In this document: one piece after another, positions 28,811-37,435 of the stretch
Layout of the letters: every line of letters starts with the position of its first letter
Position numbering within the stretch: position 1 is the stretch's first letter
DNA from: an uncultured Rhodospirillaceae bacterium
Lineage (GTDB): Bacteria > Pseudomonadota > Alphaproteobacteria > UBA8366
Direction: 5' to 3'
Length of the DNA: 64,000 bases
NCBI GenBank assembly: GCA_913043025.1
Contig: CAJWLM010000006.1
Coordinates: 62,001-126,000 of the forward strand
Program-made: the position numbers and the translations under genes
Notes under the pieces: generated by a model
Seen by the model: only the letters and a program-made list of their open reading frames with translations
Databases searched by the model: none
What the model was told of the DNA's origin: nothing

Positions 28811-29457
28811 CTGAACTCTCCCAACCGACCCTCTTTGCGAAATACCTCAAATATTTCGGTATCTAGATTTTTTTGGTTTTCCTCAATTAATTTATCAACT
28901 TTTTCATAATTCGCCTGTGCACCTTTTGCTTTTCCCGCTACGCCACGCATAGCAGTCATATCTCCTTTTTCATCCTCCGAAAAATTTCTTTTGGCTTGGC
29001 GTGCAGACAGAGCGTTAACCTTTTGTTTAACCTTTTCAGGGTTCTGAGTTTTCATCAACTGTTTCGTTACAAAACACGATGCTGGACTATATCCATTTGC
29101 AAACTGTAGCCAAGAGGCCCGCGTGTACGACTCAGATGGGACTGGCCTAATTTCCCTTTCTTCCTGCTCAGCAGAATCTTCTTCCTCTCTTTCAAGCGTT
29201 TCTTTAGAAGAAGCATCAGATGCTGGCAGTGTAAATAACTTCTTTAACCCGGTAATATTTAAGCTCTCACCAAATTTTAAGGTCTTAATTTTCTCAGAAA
29301 ATACCGAAGGTTTTGTATGAATGAAGATATTTTCGCATGCAACGAACACTCTATCACCAACGTTTAATCGTTCGAAACCCAATGCCACGTTCGTGAACAT
29401 GACAAGCGATAATGATAGAAGCAAAGCAGGTTTTTTTAATTTAACTCTAAAATGCAT
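28807..29457 (-). CDS. Exported protein with bacterial SH3-like domain
   Basis: 216 residues with a signal peptide (LLLSLSLVMFTNVALG). The first domain, VFVACENIFIHTKPSVFSEK through GESLNITG and the later ASWLQFANGYSPASCFV, has the pattern of a bacterial SH3 domain, interrupted by an acidic insert (EREEEDSAEQEERE). The C-terminal ~70 residues are helical and charged. It is the first gene of the SH3/M48/TPR operon. I do not recognise a named family; a role as envelope partner of the M48 protease is inference. Confidence 0.7.
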   Translation of the reverse strand: MHFRVKLKKPALLLSLSLVMFTNVALGFERLNVGDRVFVACENIFIHTKPSVFSEKIKTLKFGESLNITGLKKLFTLPASDASSKETLEREEEDSAEQEEREIRPVPSESYTRASWLQFANGYSPASCFVTKQLMKTQNPEKVKQKVNALSARQAKRNFSEDEKGDMTAMRGVAGKAKGAQANYEKVDKLIEENQKNLDTEIFEVFRKEGRLGEFR

Positions 29458-29760
29458 GATTGAAGTACACCAAAGTTTGAAGGAGGTTAATATTAGTTTC
29501 CTACACTTCTATTTTTAAAATAATACTTTACGCCTTTAGCGGTTGGTAAAAATATTTGTAACACCGAGCCCGTTGATCCCTCAATGCTGCCCTTGCCCCT
29601 ATTAAGCAGTTCGCCATAAGCGCTTTTTTCTAGCATATATTTAGGGCTAAAACTACATTGGGCACGTTTCTCGCACTTTTGAATGTTCAGAACAAACAAA
29701 AAGCTTGATTAGCGAAGTTAAAGTTTAACTTGCTAAACCTTGTTAGATATCATGCGATCG
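29458..29760. other. Intergenic region between lemA and the SH3/M48/TPR operon
   Basis: 303 bases. A minus-strand open frame of 68 codons (29493-29699) begins with TTG, has no ribosome site and matches nothing I know, so it is not called. The promoter of the SH3/M48/TPR operon should lie here. Confidence 0.5.
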
Positions 29761-30333
29761 CTAACCCAATAACTTTGCCGCGTCCACAGGCTCCCGCGAA
29801 CTGGCATCACCCTCGTAAAACGGCATAACTCGTGAATTTGCGAGCGGAGCTAATAAACTACCCGGGAAAATCTCTATCGAATTGTTTAAGTCAGAAACAG
29901 CCGAGTTGTAAAACCTACGAGCAGCCGCGATTTGCGCTTCCACTTCATTATATGTTTTTTGAGCTTGCACCATGGTTTCGTCTGACTTCAAATCTGGATA
30001 TGCCTCCATAGAAATCATAAGCTTACCCATTTGGGCACCAAGTGCAGCCGAGTCCTCAAAGTGTTTAGCAACTTGTTTCGGATCTACGGTGTCATATCCC
30101 GCAGTAGCCTTGGAACGCAGTTTCGTTACCTCTTCTAAAAGTTCTTTCTCATGCTTCATGAATTTCTTCGCTATTGCCAAAATATTAGGAATTAGGTCTG
30201 ACCGCTTAGTCAACTGAACGTCAATCCCGGACAATGCTTCGCTTGCAGTATTTCGCCGTGCAACTATTTTTGCATACCAGATGTAAAGCCCCACCACAGC
30301 TAACCCTGCGCAAATTATCAAAATGTTGTCCAT
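29761..30333 (-). CDS. lemA: LemA family protein
   Basis: 190 residues. An N-terminal membrane segment (LIICAGLAVVGLYIWYAKIV) is followed by the LemA helical domain: RRNTASEALSGIDVQLTKR, LIPNILAIAKKFMKHE and the C-terminal FYNSAVSDLNNSIEIFPGSL. A very strong ribosome site (AGGAGG) precedes it. LemA proteins are short, coiled-coil-like membrane proteins of unclear role that often lie near M48 proteases; such a protease gene lies 950 bases downstream on the same strand. Confidence 0.92.
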   Translation of the reverse strand: MDNILIICAGLAVVGLYIWYAKIVARRNTASEALSGIDVQLTKRSDLIPNILAIAKKFMKHEKELLEEVTKLRSKATAGYDTVDPKQVAKHFEDSAALGAQMGKLMISMEAYPDLKSDETMVQAQKTYNEVEAQIAAARRFYNSAVSDLNNSIEIFPGSLLAPLANSRVMPFYEGDASSREPVDAAKLLG

Positions 30334-30472
30334 AAAAACCTCCTAATGCACTTGGATATCCGCTGAGTTTCTCTTATGTTTACGCGGCCTCACAAATCTC
30401 TCAAAATCTAATGAATGAAACACACTACTATATGTTACACGATTGGGATAATGAAAAAAAATCCTATGACGC

Positions 30473-30493
30473 GTCGATAAAAATCATATCGAC
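30473..30493. promoter_or_regulatory. Inverted repeat upstream of lemA
   Basis: GTCGATA (30473-30479) and TATCGAC (30487-30493) form a seven-base stem with a seven-base loop, about 140 bases before the lemA start. It could be an operator or the terminator of the 84-residue gene; it lacks a T-run. The remaining sequence between lemA and that gene (30334-30599) shows nothing else. Confidence 0.3.
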
Positions 30494-30599
30494 ACGACCA
30501 TTCAACCTCAAAGGTCGTGCCAAGAAGCTGTTTGCTATGTCCAGCGCCAAACTCTTACTTTAATTGATTCAATTTACTTAGCACAGTTCATAACCTTGT

Positions 30600-30854
30600 T
30601 CATTGTAGTTTAGGCTCCAAAGACCGAAAGTCTGCTTTTAGTCTATTGCCATCAAAATCAACATGCACCACGTTTACATCATGTCTGCGGCACCACACTT
30701 GCAGGCCCCTGTTGGTGAACCCTACATCAAGCAAGGAATATTTCTGCAATGATCGGCTTCCAGTCCCACCTTTCATAAATTCGATCTCACATTTTGAGCA
30801 TACGATTTGATTTGTTATCTTATTTTGCAGGTTTTCCAATGAATTTTCGGGCAT
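30600..30854 (-). CDS. Small hypothetical protein with CxxC motif
   Basis: 84 residues, preceded by a convincing ribosome site (GGAGAAAG, about six bases before the ATG), which is why I accept it. It contains IVCSKCEIEF (about residues 18-27) and GLQVWCRRHDVNVVHVDFDG (about residues 50-69). The Cys/His spacing suggests a small metal-binding fold. No function is recognised. It lies upstream of lemA on the same strand, 266 bases apart. Confidence 0.55.
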   Translation of the reverse strand: MPENSLENLQNKITNQIVCSKCEIEFMKGGTGSRSLQKYSLLDVGFTNRGLQVWCRRHDVNVVHVDFDGNRLKADFRSLEPKLQ

Positions 30855-31185
30855 CTAGCACTTTCTCCATGACGTTAAAATATCATAACCTTTGTCACTT
30901 CCACGAGATCTGCCGGGACATGAGCTACGGACAGCTGCTCCTTTAGCGGCAATCCACAAAGAGGAGATGTCAAAAAACCCTCCTGATGCTTCAGATCGTA
31001 CAATTAATTTTGGTGTTTCAGGCATGGCAGCGGGATTATACATTGCAGCACCATCCAACGGCCATAATGCCCCTTACCCGCAAACCATTACCATTATTTT
31101 TGTTTAGTATATTACAGAATATCACTTGATATTCTTCGATACTGAAAGTGAAGTTGTGTTACACGAAAAAGTTGATGTACTCGCG
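30855..31185. other. Intergenic region downstream of the beta-barrel gene
   Basis: 331 bases. Overlapping open frames occur on both strands (30855-31058 minus, 30892-31107 plus). The plus frame contains SGMAAGLYIAAPSNG, which looks protein-like, but neither frame has a properly spaced ribosome site, so it may be a degraded remnant. Confidence 0.35.
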
Positions 31186-32577
31186 CTAGAATGAATACTC
31201 TGCACCAAGTCTAATAAGCTCATTGTCAGTCCATCGCCCAAAATGAGTTTCTGAATTACCCTCAAAAAATGCTCCGCTCATTTGTATTTTAAGGTTATCA
31301 TTTGGACGATACTCAACGCCGGCACCAAAAGTATGGTCCTCATACTTGATGTTCACGGTACTGCCTGCGAAATAGCTAAGTTCTTCATTGTGCTCAACTA
31401 CTACTCGCAGAAAAACGGTGCGTCGGAATGGTCGAGACAGCTTCGAGCTCTGAACCCAATCATCTGCATAAGCGTCGCTAATAATTTCATCCCCGGAAAA
31501 TTCTGCTATCGACGTTATCTTCTCCAAACCAAGAAAATTAGCAAACCTACTATCGGTATAACTAAGGCCTGCTCCATACCGAATAAAGTCCTCGTCTCGA
31601 CCATTATAAGTTCTCTGATAAACTACCTCACCAGTGAATTTCCATTCATCTATCACACGAGATAATCCAGCTCCGGTGCTGAGGGAAATGGGATTTACTC
31701 TTTCCAAAACAAGTGAATTGGGATCAGCTACATTTTGGGTGGTAGAACTCAGCGCCGAATAACTTGATGGGCCATGATGCGCAAACCCAAAGAAATCAAT
31801 TCCCTCTCGTGCGCCCTCATACAACGCTAAATAACCCATATTTTCAAAATGAGTTGGATGGTAAAAATCAACCACCGATGCCCCTGTTTGTAGACTTGTA
31901 AAAACGGAACTCCCGGAACTGCCGGCCCACCTGGAACCCAAGCCGGGGCTTATTGATTTTTTGTCAAACGGAAGAAACTTAAATGAGATGGTGTCGTCAT
32001 CAATGAAATAATTTAACGCCAGGTGCCAAACACCTAACTCTGTTGTCGATGACGGATCGCTTCCGTCCCACAAACCAAATCGATCAGAGGGAGAATGAAG
32101 CTCGAGCAATCCCATAGATATAATATCTTTGCCAAGGATTAACTCATAATCTTCGGCCTCATATTTTAGCCAAGCTGCAGTTAGGTCGGCGTAACGAATT
32201 TTCCGGTAGTGCTGATTAGGCCCGTTAAACCAACCCTGCACTGTATCCTGATCCGTAGATAGAGAAAAATATCCCTTCATGCCGATTGAAAACTCTTCGT
32301 TTAGACTTGCCTCCGTTTCCCCTTCAAGTCTTGGGCTAAAGATAACGTAGTCATCGCGGATTGAGCTATCGTCGATTTTGGTAACAAAACCAGAAAAAGA
32401 AGCACTAGCTGTACGCTTAAAATTGGTTGCAAGATCAACGAGCACCTTATTAACTGGCGCGATAATGGCTTTCTTAATTTTCGCGTCGACTTCTGGGCCA
32501 GCCTCGGCCGAGCCAATAGCTATATGAAGGCATATGCCCAAAACCATTGCAAAAACAGCTTTAACATTCTTATTCAT
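31186..32577 (-). CDS. Outer-membrane beta-barrel protein of an RND export cluster
   Basis: 463 residues with a signal peptide (VFAMVLGICLHIAIGSAEAG). The mature part is rich in alternating polar/aromatic strands, and it ends in LIRLGAEYSF: a C-terminal phenylalanine is the usual signal for BAM-mediated insertion of barrels. It begins five bases after the RND transporter gene ends, and a LolA-like gene precedes that, so all three form one operon. Its role as outer-membrane component of an export or lipid-transfer route is inferred from context; DUF1302-type barrels occupy this position in similar clusters. Confidence 0.75.
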   Translation of the reverse strand: MNKNVKAVFAMVLGICLHIAIGSAEAGPEVDAKIKKAIIAPVNKVLVDLATNFKRTASASFSGFVTKIDDSSIRDDYVIFSPRLEGETEASLNEEFSIGMKGYFSLSTDQDTVQGWFNGPNQHYRKIRYADLTAAWLKYEAEDYELILGKDIISMGLLELHSPSDRFGLWDGSDPSSTTELGVWHLALNYFIDDDTISFKFLPFDKKSISPGLGSRWAGSSGSSVFTSLQTGASVVDFYHPTHFENMGYLALYEGAREGIDFFGFAHHGPSSYSALSSTTQNVADPNSLVLERVNPISLSTGAGLSRVIDEWKFTGEVVYQRTYNGRDEDFIRYGAGLSYTDSRFANFLGLEKITSIAEFSGDEIISDAYADDWVQSSKLSRPFRRTVFLRVVVEHNEELSYFAGSTVNIKYEDHTFGAGVEYRPNDNLKIQMSGAFFEGNSETHFGRWTDNELIRLGAEYSF

Positions 32578-32582
32578 GAAAG

Positions 32583-35417
32583 TTAATCTCGAGTGCTAAG
32601 CTGCTCGCCCATATTTGCAAGCCTACCGGCCAAAATAGCACTAATATTACGGTTCAAAAGAGCATGGATGCGTGGGTATGACCGCATGGCTGATGCGACG
32701 CGCTCCTGCTCCAGCATAAGTACCTTGAGAGGTTCTTTTGAATTGCCCGGAACGCGCACAGTAGCTGTCCTGGCGACATTCCCGGCATAAGCAGCTTCAC
32801 CAAATATCTCTGAAGTCCCCAGCGTAGCTAATAAAGTCTCTTTACCGTCTTTTACACCAAGCACCACCTCTGCTTTACCCGAGAGAATTACGTACATGTT
32901 TCGATCCGTGGAGCCCTGAAGAAACACGTCCTCACCAGGTTCAAACTCTTTTGCATAAGACAGTAATATTGTTTTACGCATTTGATAAGCAGTCATGCCT
33001 TTGAACACCTCGCTATCCGCCAAAACTTGTTGATTAAGCTTAAGCGATGCAATGTCCCAAAGACTGACAAGCCTAAATCGTTTCAACAGAATGGGCGTTA
33101 TTAACAAGTCTGTAATCAATGCCATCACCATCGTTACAGCACATAAAAGCCCGAATTGTATGATGATTGTAAAATCTGATAAAAGCAACGAAAGGAAAGC
33201 AAATGCCAAAGCCAACGACGTTGACACAACCGGTATTGCTTCCACGCGTACTGCTGCTCTTGCAGCGACCGTTTGATCTGGATTAATTTTCAATTGATCA
33301 TTGAAGTTCGTTAACAAATGAATGGTATCATCAATAGCTATACCTATTGCAATAACTGATACCAAAGTTGTGCCAGCGTTGAGCGGCACCCCAAACAGTC
33401 CCATAATGCCAAACATAGTGATAACCGGTATTAGGTTAGGCACCAAAGAAACAAAGCCAGCAGTGAAAGAGGTATACAGCAAACACATTAGCACGAAAAT
33501 AATAGCCACCAGTAAAATAATAGACGTGCTTTGGCTCTTGATCATTGTTTCAGCGCCATTGTTGATCAAAATGTTTTTACTCGTTATGTGATAAACTGTT
33601 TTAGGACCAAGAATTTCAGCGATTTTCTCTCTAAGGTCATCTAGGTATTCTTTTAGTTCGTAAGAATTCGATATGTTATGTCGTACCATTAGATTTGCGC
33701 GCGTGGCATCTGCGTTGATAAATCGCTCAACGTCTGGTCTCGCAAAAAGTAAGAGATATTGTTCTGCCAATGCCCGTGTCTTCGGCATTACATAAAATGC
33801 TTTATTCCCCTGGTTCATCTCCTGATTTACGAGTTTCAAGTAATCAGCAATTGATGTGACTTTGTCATATGCGCCTTGCTGCCTCATTACATTTTGTATT
33901 TTGTCAACTTTTTGTAACCATTTCGGATCTTTAAAATCCTTACCGGAGTCTGCATTAATAGACAGGTAAAACACTTGCATCCCTGCCAAATCATTGTGCA
34001 AGGTATCAGCATCAAGCCTTACCGAATTATCTGGTTTAAAAAATGACAAAGGGTCATTGCTTGTTTGAACTTTAGTCGCGAAGCCAGCAAAGATAGTTGC
34101 CGCTAATAAAACTACGACAACCACTCTCCGCTCATAACGCCCTCCGAGGATATCCAGGATAGACAGCACTTTTCCGGCCAGCCCACCAACATTTTCACTA
34201 TCACCCTGTAATTTAGACTTACGCGGCCCAAAAAATCTCAACAATAAAGGAAGCATTAAAATGGTTACAATTAAATTTGCCACCATCGCGTAGCCAGCGG
34301 TAATCCCGAAATGCTGGACCATTATCAGATCACTCGAGATATTTGCCATGAAGCCAACGGCCGTGGTGAAGGAAGTTATAAAAATCGGCAGACCCACATG
34401 AACTGCCATGAAACGGACAGCATTCATCCGATTTGGAGGGTCATCTTTAGACAAACCCTCCAAATATGCAGTTAGCATGTGAGTATCTTCTGTTGAGCCA
34501 ATTACGATTACCAAAGCTGGCAAGATTGCTGTCAAAAGGTTTAAAGGTATACCGGCAAAGCCCATAAAACCTGCGGTCCACAGAATACTCATTCCGGCAG
34601 TAATTAATGGCAAACCGGCAGCAACTGGAGTCCTCAGTTGGCTCAACAATATGACCACCAGAAGCACCGCACCAATCGGAGTAAGTAACCCGATATCGCT
34701 GAACAAACCCCTTTCAATCGCTACATTGATGCGAGGCGCCCCCATTACAAAAACATCTTCAAATTCACCACGTATATTTTTGAGGCGATTGTTTATTTCA
34801 GCTGCTGCTTTACGATTAAAAGATGGATCTCCCTCGATATTCTGTAATGTAACCACCACAGTCGTCTTCATTGCGTCGTCGGAAATGTAAGTCCCGCGCA
34901 TTATTGGACTATAAAGCGCATCTTCGCGGGCTTTTGCTATCTCTTGAGCCGTTTCAGGAGTAGCATCCATCAATGGGTTCATGTCTAACCCATCCGGCCC
35001 CGCGCGAATATTTAATGCAGTAAACAAGCTTTCTTGTTTTTCAACGTATTTCACATCCTCTAAACCGAACGCAAACTCTTCAATGAAGCTCAGTTTTTTC
35101 TTTGAAAATAGATTCTTATCCTTAAAATAAACAAGAACGATGTTGTCTGAACCAAACTCGGCGACTGTCTCCTGATACGGAGCGTAGCCTGGGTCATTTT
35201 TGCTGTAAAGAATATCAAAACTGCCATCGACAGTAAGATTCAGGGCTCCAAAAACTGATATGACAGTAATGATAGCAGCTAAAAGAAAACTGACGACCGG
35301 CCTGCGAGCCCCAAAAGTCATTGCTACTTCATACCACGGCTTCTTTTTTACGTTATTCTCGCTCTCCTCTCCACCGCTGTCATGTTGCGATAAGGATTTT
35401 ACATTGCCTTCTGCCAT
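32583..35417 (-). CDS. RND/MMPL-family transporter fused to a cyclic-nucleotide-binding domain
   Basis: 944 residues. The first ~790 form an RND transporter of the MMPL/HpnN-like branch: a membrane segment at about residues 35-55, a periplasmic loop, a bundle including LAGKV-preceding helices, a second loop and a second bundle with GIAIDDTIHLLTNF. From about residue 808 to the end lies a cyclic-nucleotide-binding domain: FEPGEDVFLQGS, YVILSGKAEV and a phosphate-binding cassette FGEAAYAGNVARTATV with Glu874 and Arg883 retained. It is therefore probably able to bind cAMP or cGMP. The operon also encodes a LolA-like protein and a barrel. Substrate unknown; lipids or lipoproteins are plausible. 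Confidence 0.88.
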   Translation of the reverse strand: MAEGNVKSLSQHDSGGEESENNVKKKPWYEVAMTFGARRPVVSFLLAAIITVISVFGALNLTVDGSFDILYSKNDPGYAPYQETVAEFGSDNIVLVYFKDKNLFSKKKLSFIEEFAFGLEDVKYVEKQESLFTALNIRAGPDGLDMNPLMDATPETAQEIAKAREDALYSPIMRGTYISDDAMKTTVVVTLQNIEGDPSFNRKAAAEINNRLKNIRGEFEDVFVMGAPRINVAIERGLFSDIGLLTPIGAVLLVVILLSQLRTPVAAGLPLITAGMSILWTAGFMGFAGIPLNLLTAILPALVIVIGSTEDTHMLTAYLEGLSKDDPPNRMNAVRFMAVHVGLPIFITSFTTAVGFMANISSDLIMVQHFGITAGYAMVANLIVTILMLPLLLRFFGPRKSKLQGDSENVGGLAGKVLSILDILGGRYERRVVVVVLLAATIFAGFATKVQTSNDPLSFFKPDNSVRLDADTLHNDLAGMQVFYLSINADSGKDFKDPKWLQKVDKIQNVMRQQGAYDKVTSIADYLKLVNQEMNQGNKAFYVMPKTRALAEQYLLLFARPDVERFINADATRANLMVRHNISNSYELKEYLDDLREKIAEILGPKTVYHITSKNILINNGAETMIKSQSTSIILLVAIIFVLMCLLYTSFTAGFVSLVPNLIPVITMFGIMGLFGVPLNAGTTLVSVIAIGIAIDDTIHLLTNFNDQLKINPDQTVAARAAVRVEAIPVVSTSLALAFAFLSLLLSDFTIIIQFGLLCAVTMVMALITDLLITPILLKRFRLVSLWDIASLKLNQQVLADSEVFKGMTAYQMRKTILLSYAKEFEPGEDVFLQGSTDRNMYVILSGKAEVVLGVKDGKETLLATLGTSEIFGEAAYAGNVARTATVRVPGNSKEPLKVLMLEQERVASAMRSYPRIHALLNRNISAILAGRLANMGEQLSTRD

Positions 35418-35495
35418 GCTGTTTTCCTATATTTAAAGAGCCAGTAAACCGTGGTCTTGGGTTACAACTACGTTTCAGAAAGAAATTTCGCCCCA

Positions 35496-36317
35496 TTAAC
35501 GCGCTAGTTTGCCGGAGGTAATGGTTTTTTTTCTGAAGTTCTTTGAGGGCGCATCAGCCTCCTTGAGGCTACGCTCGACTACCTCTGTGACTGTTTTATG
35601 TTTATTCTTCAGATGTTCCATAGTTGAGAGATTTGCTCGCCATGCTTTTCCTTCAACATTCACCCACTTGTCGGTGGTTTGACGCTTTATAAGCTTGCCT
35701 CTGCGATTGAAATAATCCGTTCTTATAATGTTAAAATGCTTCTGCCCCACCCAAAGAAGCCTGAATTTGTATCCAGTATCTTTCTTTAGCTGTTTGTCGT
35801 TAGCCATAGCTTTTACAACAAATGCATTCTCACCATTCAGCTTTTCATCTGCTTGTCTGTCGTATGAAAATTTCTCCTTAGCTTCAGACACCAGATCTTC
35901 GTAAGTGTAATCTGTGCCCATGAAGTAATTGCGTTTACCTCCTTTCGCAATTCTTTTGAGTTTTTTCCCCTGCGCAGGCAAATACAACCATTGATCATCA
36001 GCCTTACTATCATTCTGCCAAGTCAGCATAGCCGTACCTTTTATGCCAGAAGGAGATCTGAATATTGTAAGATACCGAGTTTGGGACTTATCTTTTTCGC
36101 GTGTGAACCTCCGCACATCACGCACTTCTTTTTTGCCTGACTTGTCGACCAAGGTCATTTTTTGTATTTCAAACTCGAAGGGTTTGTCGTGACGGGCTTC
36201 AACCTCATCCATAATTTGCCGGCCAGAAAGGCTTTTCGTGTCGGCCATAGTCACCGAGGGAAGCAATGATAAGGCAAGGCTTACGACTATCATTAATGGC
36301 GTTTGGCGTACAAGAGT
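35496..36317 (-). CDS. LolA-like outer-membrane lipoprotein-sorting protein
   Basis: 273 residues from the ATG at 36317; the frame extends to 36344 without a signal-peptide match. The N-terminus is a clear signal peptide (MIVVSLALSLLPSVTMADT). The mature protein follows the LolA-fold family found beside RND transporters (TRYLTIFRSPSGIKGTAML, WLYLPAQGKKLKRI, NFMGTDYTYEDL-like YFMGTDYTYEDL). Such proteins carry lipophilic cargo across the periplasm. It is the first gene of the three-gene operon, 78 bases before the transporter. Confidence 0.85.
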   Translation of the reverse strand, partial: TLVRQTPLMIVVSLALSLLPSVTMADTKSLSGRQIMDEVEARHDKPFEFEIQKMTLVDKSGKKEVRDVRRFTREKDKSQTRYLTIFRSPSGIKGTAMLTWQNDSKADDQWLYLPAQGKKLKRIAKGGKRNYFMGTDYTYEDLVSEAKEKFSYDRQADEKLNGENAFVVKAMANDKQLKKDTGYKFRLLWVGQKHFNIIRTDYFNRRGKLIKRQTTDKWVNVEGKAWRANLSTMEHLKNKHKTVTEVVERSLKEADAPSKNFRKKTITSGKLAR

Positions 36318-36924
36318 CATAACTACATCTCCAGAACAATGCATAATTGAAATTCTAGACCGACAATTTTTGAAGCGGGCTAGAGATGGAGGATACGAAA
36401 AAACTAGGCCGAGAACAATGGCAGAGATGAGAAAAAAGATTTTTTTAAAGGGTGAATAACCAATTAAAACATATACTTAATGATAAGTAATTGTTAAAAT
36501 TATTTATTACTTTTACGTTTTTTTGATTGTCATAAATGGTATTCGAAAATAAAAAACATTCCCATCCGGGATTCCTATAAATATTTATATGGTAAATACA
36601 CAAATTTATTTTATAAATATTATTAAGTACATCCGCTACGCTTCATCAAATTAAAAAACACAAATAAGACAATTTTAATAAATAAAACTTACATTGGTGC
36701 TTGTGTAATGATTCAAAAATTATCAAACATTTTTTTAATGAAACGGCGAGTATATTCAAACAATCGGTCCAACTGTCTCTGCCTTTTCTGCGATCAATGC
36801 CTAGTATTGAGCGACTTGAAAAATATCTATTTTACCAGGGCTTTATTAACCTCTATTCTCTGATTTAATAATGCTTATTCAGTGAATGTAAGCTTAACTC
36901 TCTTTTGGTGGTTACAACGGGCAA
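36318..36924. other. AT-rich intergenic region
   Basis: About 600 bases, extremely AT-rich in 36460-36720. It separates the minus-strand export operon from the plus-strand psiE-like gene and must hold both promoters. No gene, RNA or strong hairpin was recognised. Confidence 0.5.
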
Positions 36925-37383
36925 ATGAAAAATCCTTTAGAAAAAATCATAGACAGTTTTTTTTCAGGCGGCACAGTAAATCGTCGGCTACATTGGACGA
37001 CTTTAGTTAGTGAAAAGGCCCTTTTGGCTTTTATTGGCGCACTTACAATGGTTGCTGTTGGATTGGAAGTAATCAATATATGGGAAAAAAAAGAAATCCA
37101 GTTAGCAGACCTTTTTCTATTTTTCATTTACGCAGAAATTATAGGTATGATTGGAGCATTTTATGCTAGCAGTCGTATACCGGTCACACTCCCCATCATT
37201 ATTGCTATCACGGCACTGTGCAGGTTGTTGATTGCTCAGGGCAAAGAAATCGAATATTCAACACTGTTAAGTGCTGCAGCTGCTATCCTTCTATTAGCAG
37301 GAGCCGCCTACGTCATGAGTTTGAAAGACAAGTTAAGTTTGGAAAAGGAAGATTTACGAAAAAAACGCCCTAAAAAAAAATAA
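36925..37383 (+). CDS. PsiE-like membrane protein
   Basis: 152 residues with four predicted membrane segments (LLAFIGALTMVAVGLEVI, LFLFFIYAEIIGMIGAFY, VTLPIIIAITALCRLLI, LLSAAAAILLLAGAAYVM) and a strongly basic tail ending in a run of lysines. The pattern fits the phosphate-starvation-inducible PsiE family, whose function is unknown. It converges with the photolyase-like gene, 52 bases apart. Confidence 0.75.
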   Translation: MKNPLEKIIDSFFSGGTVNRRLHWTTLVSEKALLAFIGALTMVAVGLEVINIWEKKEIQLADLFLFFIYAEIIGMIGAFYASSRIPVTLPIIIAITALCRLLIAQGKEIEYSTLLSAAAAILLLAGAAYVMSLKDKLSLEKEDLRKKRPKKK

Positions 37384-37435
37384 ATAGGTTTTTTAGTTAT
37401 AGGCAAACCGCGACCAACTTTTTTTGAGCAGAGTT

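Noticed and set aside
29493..29699. 68-codon minus-strand frame between lemA and the SH3-like gene
   Set aside because: TTG start, no ribosome site, no recognisable motif.
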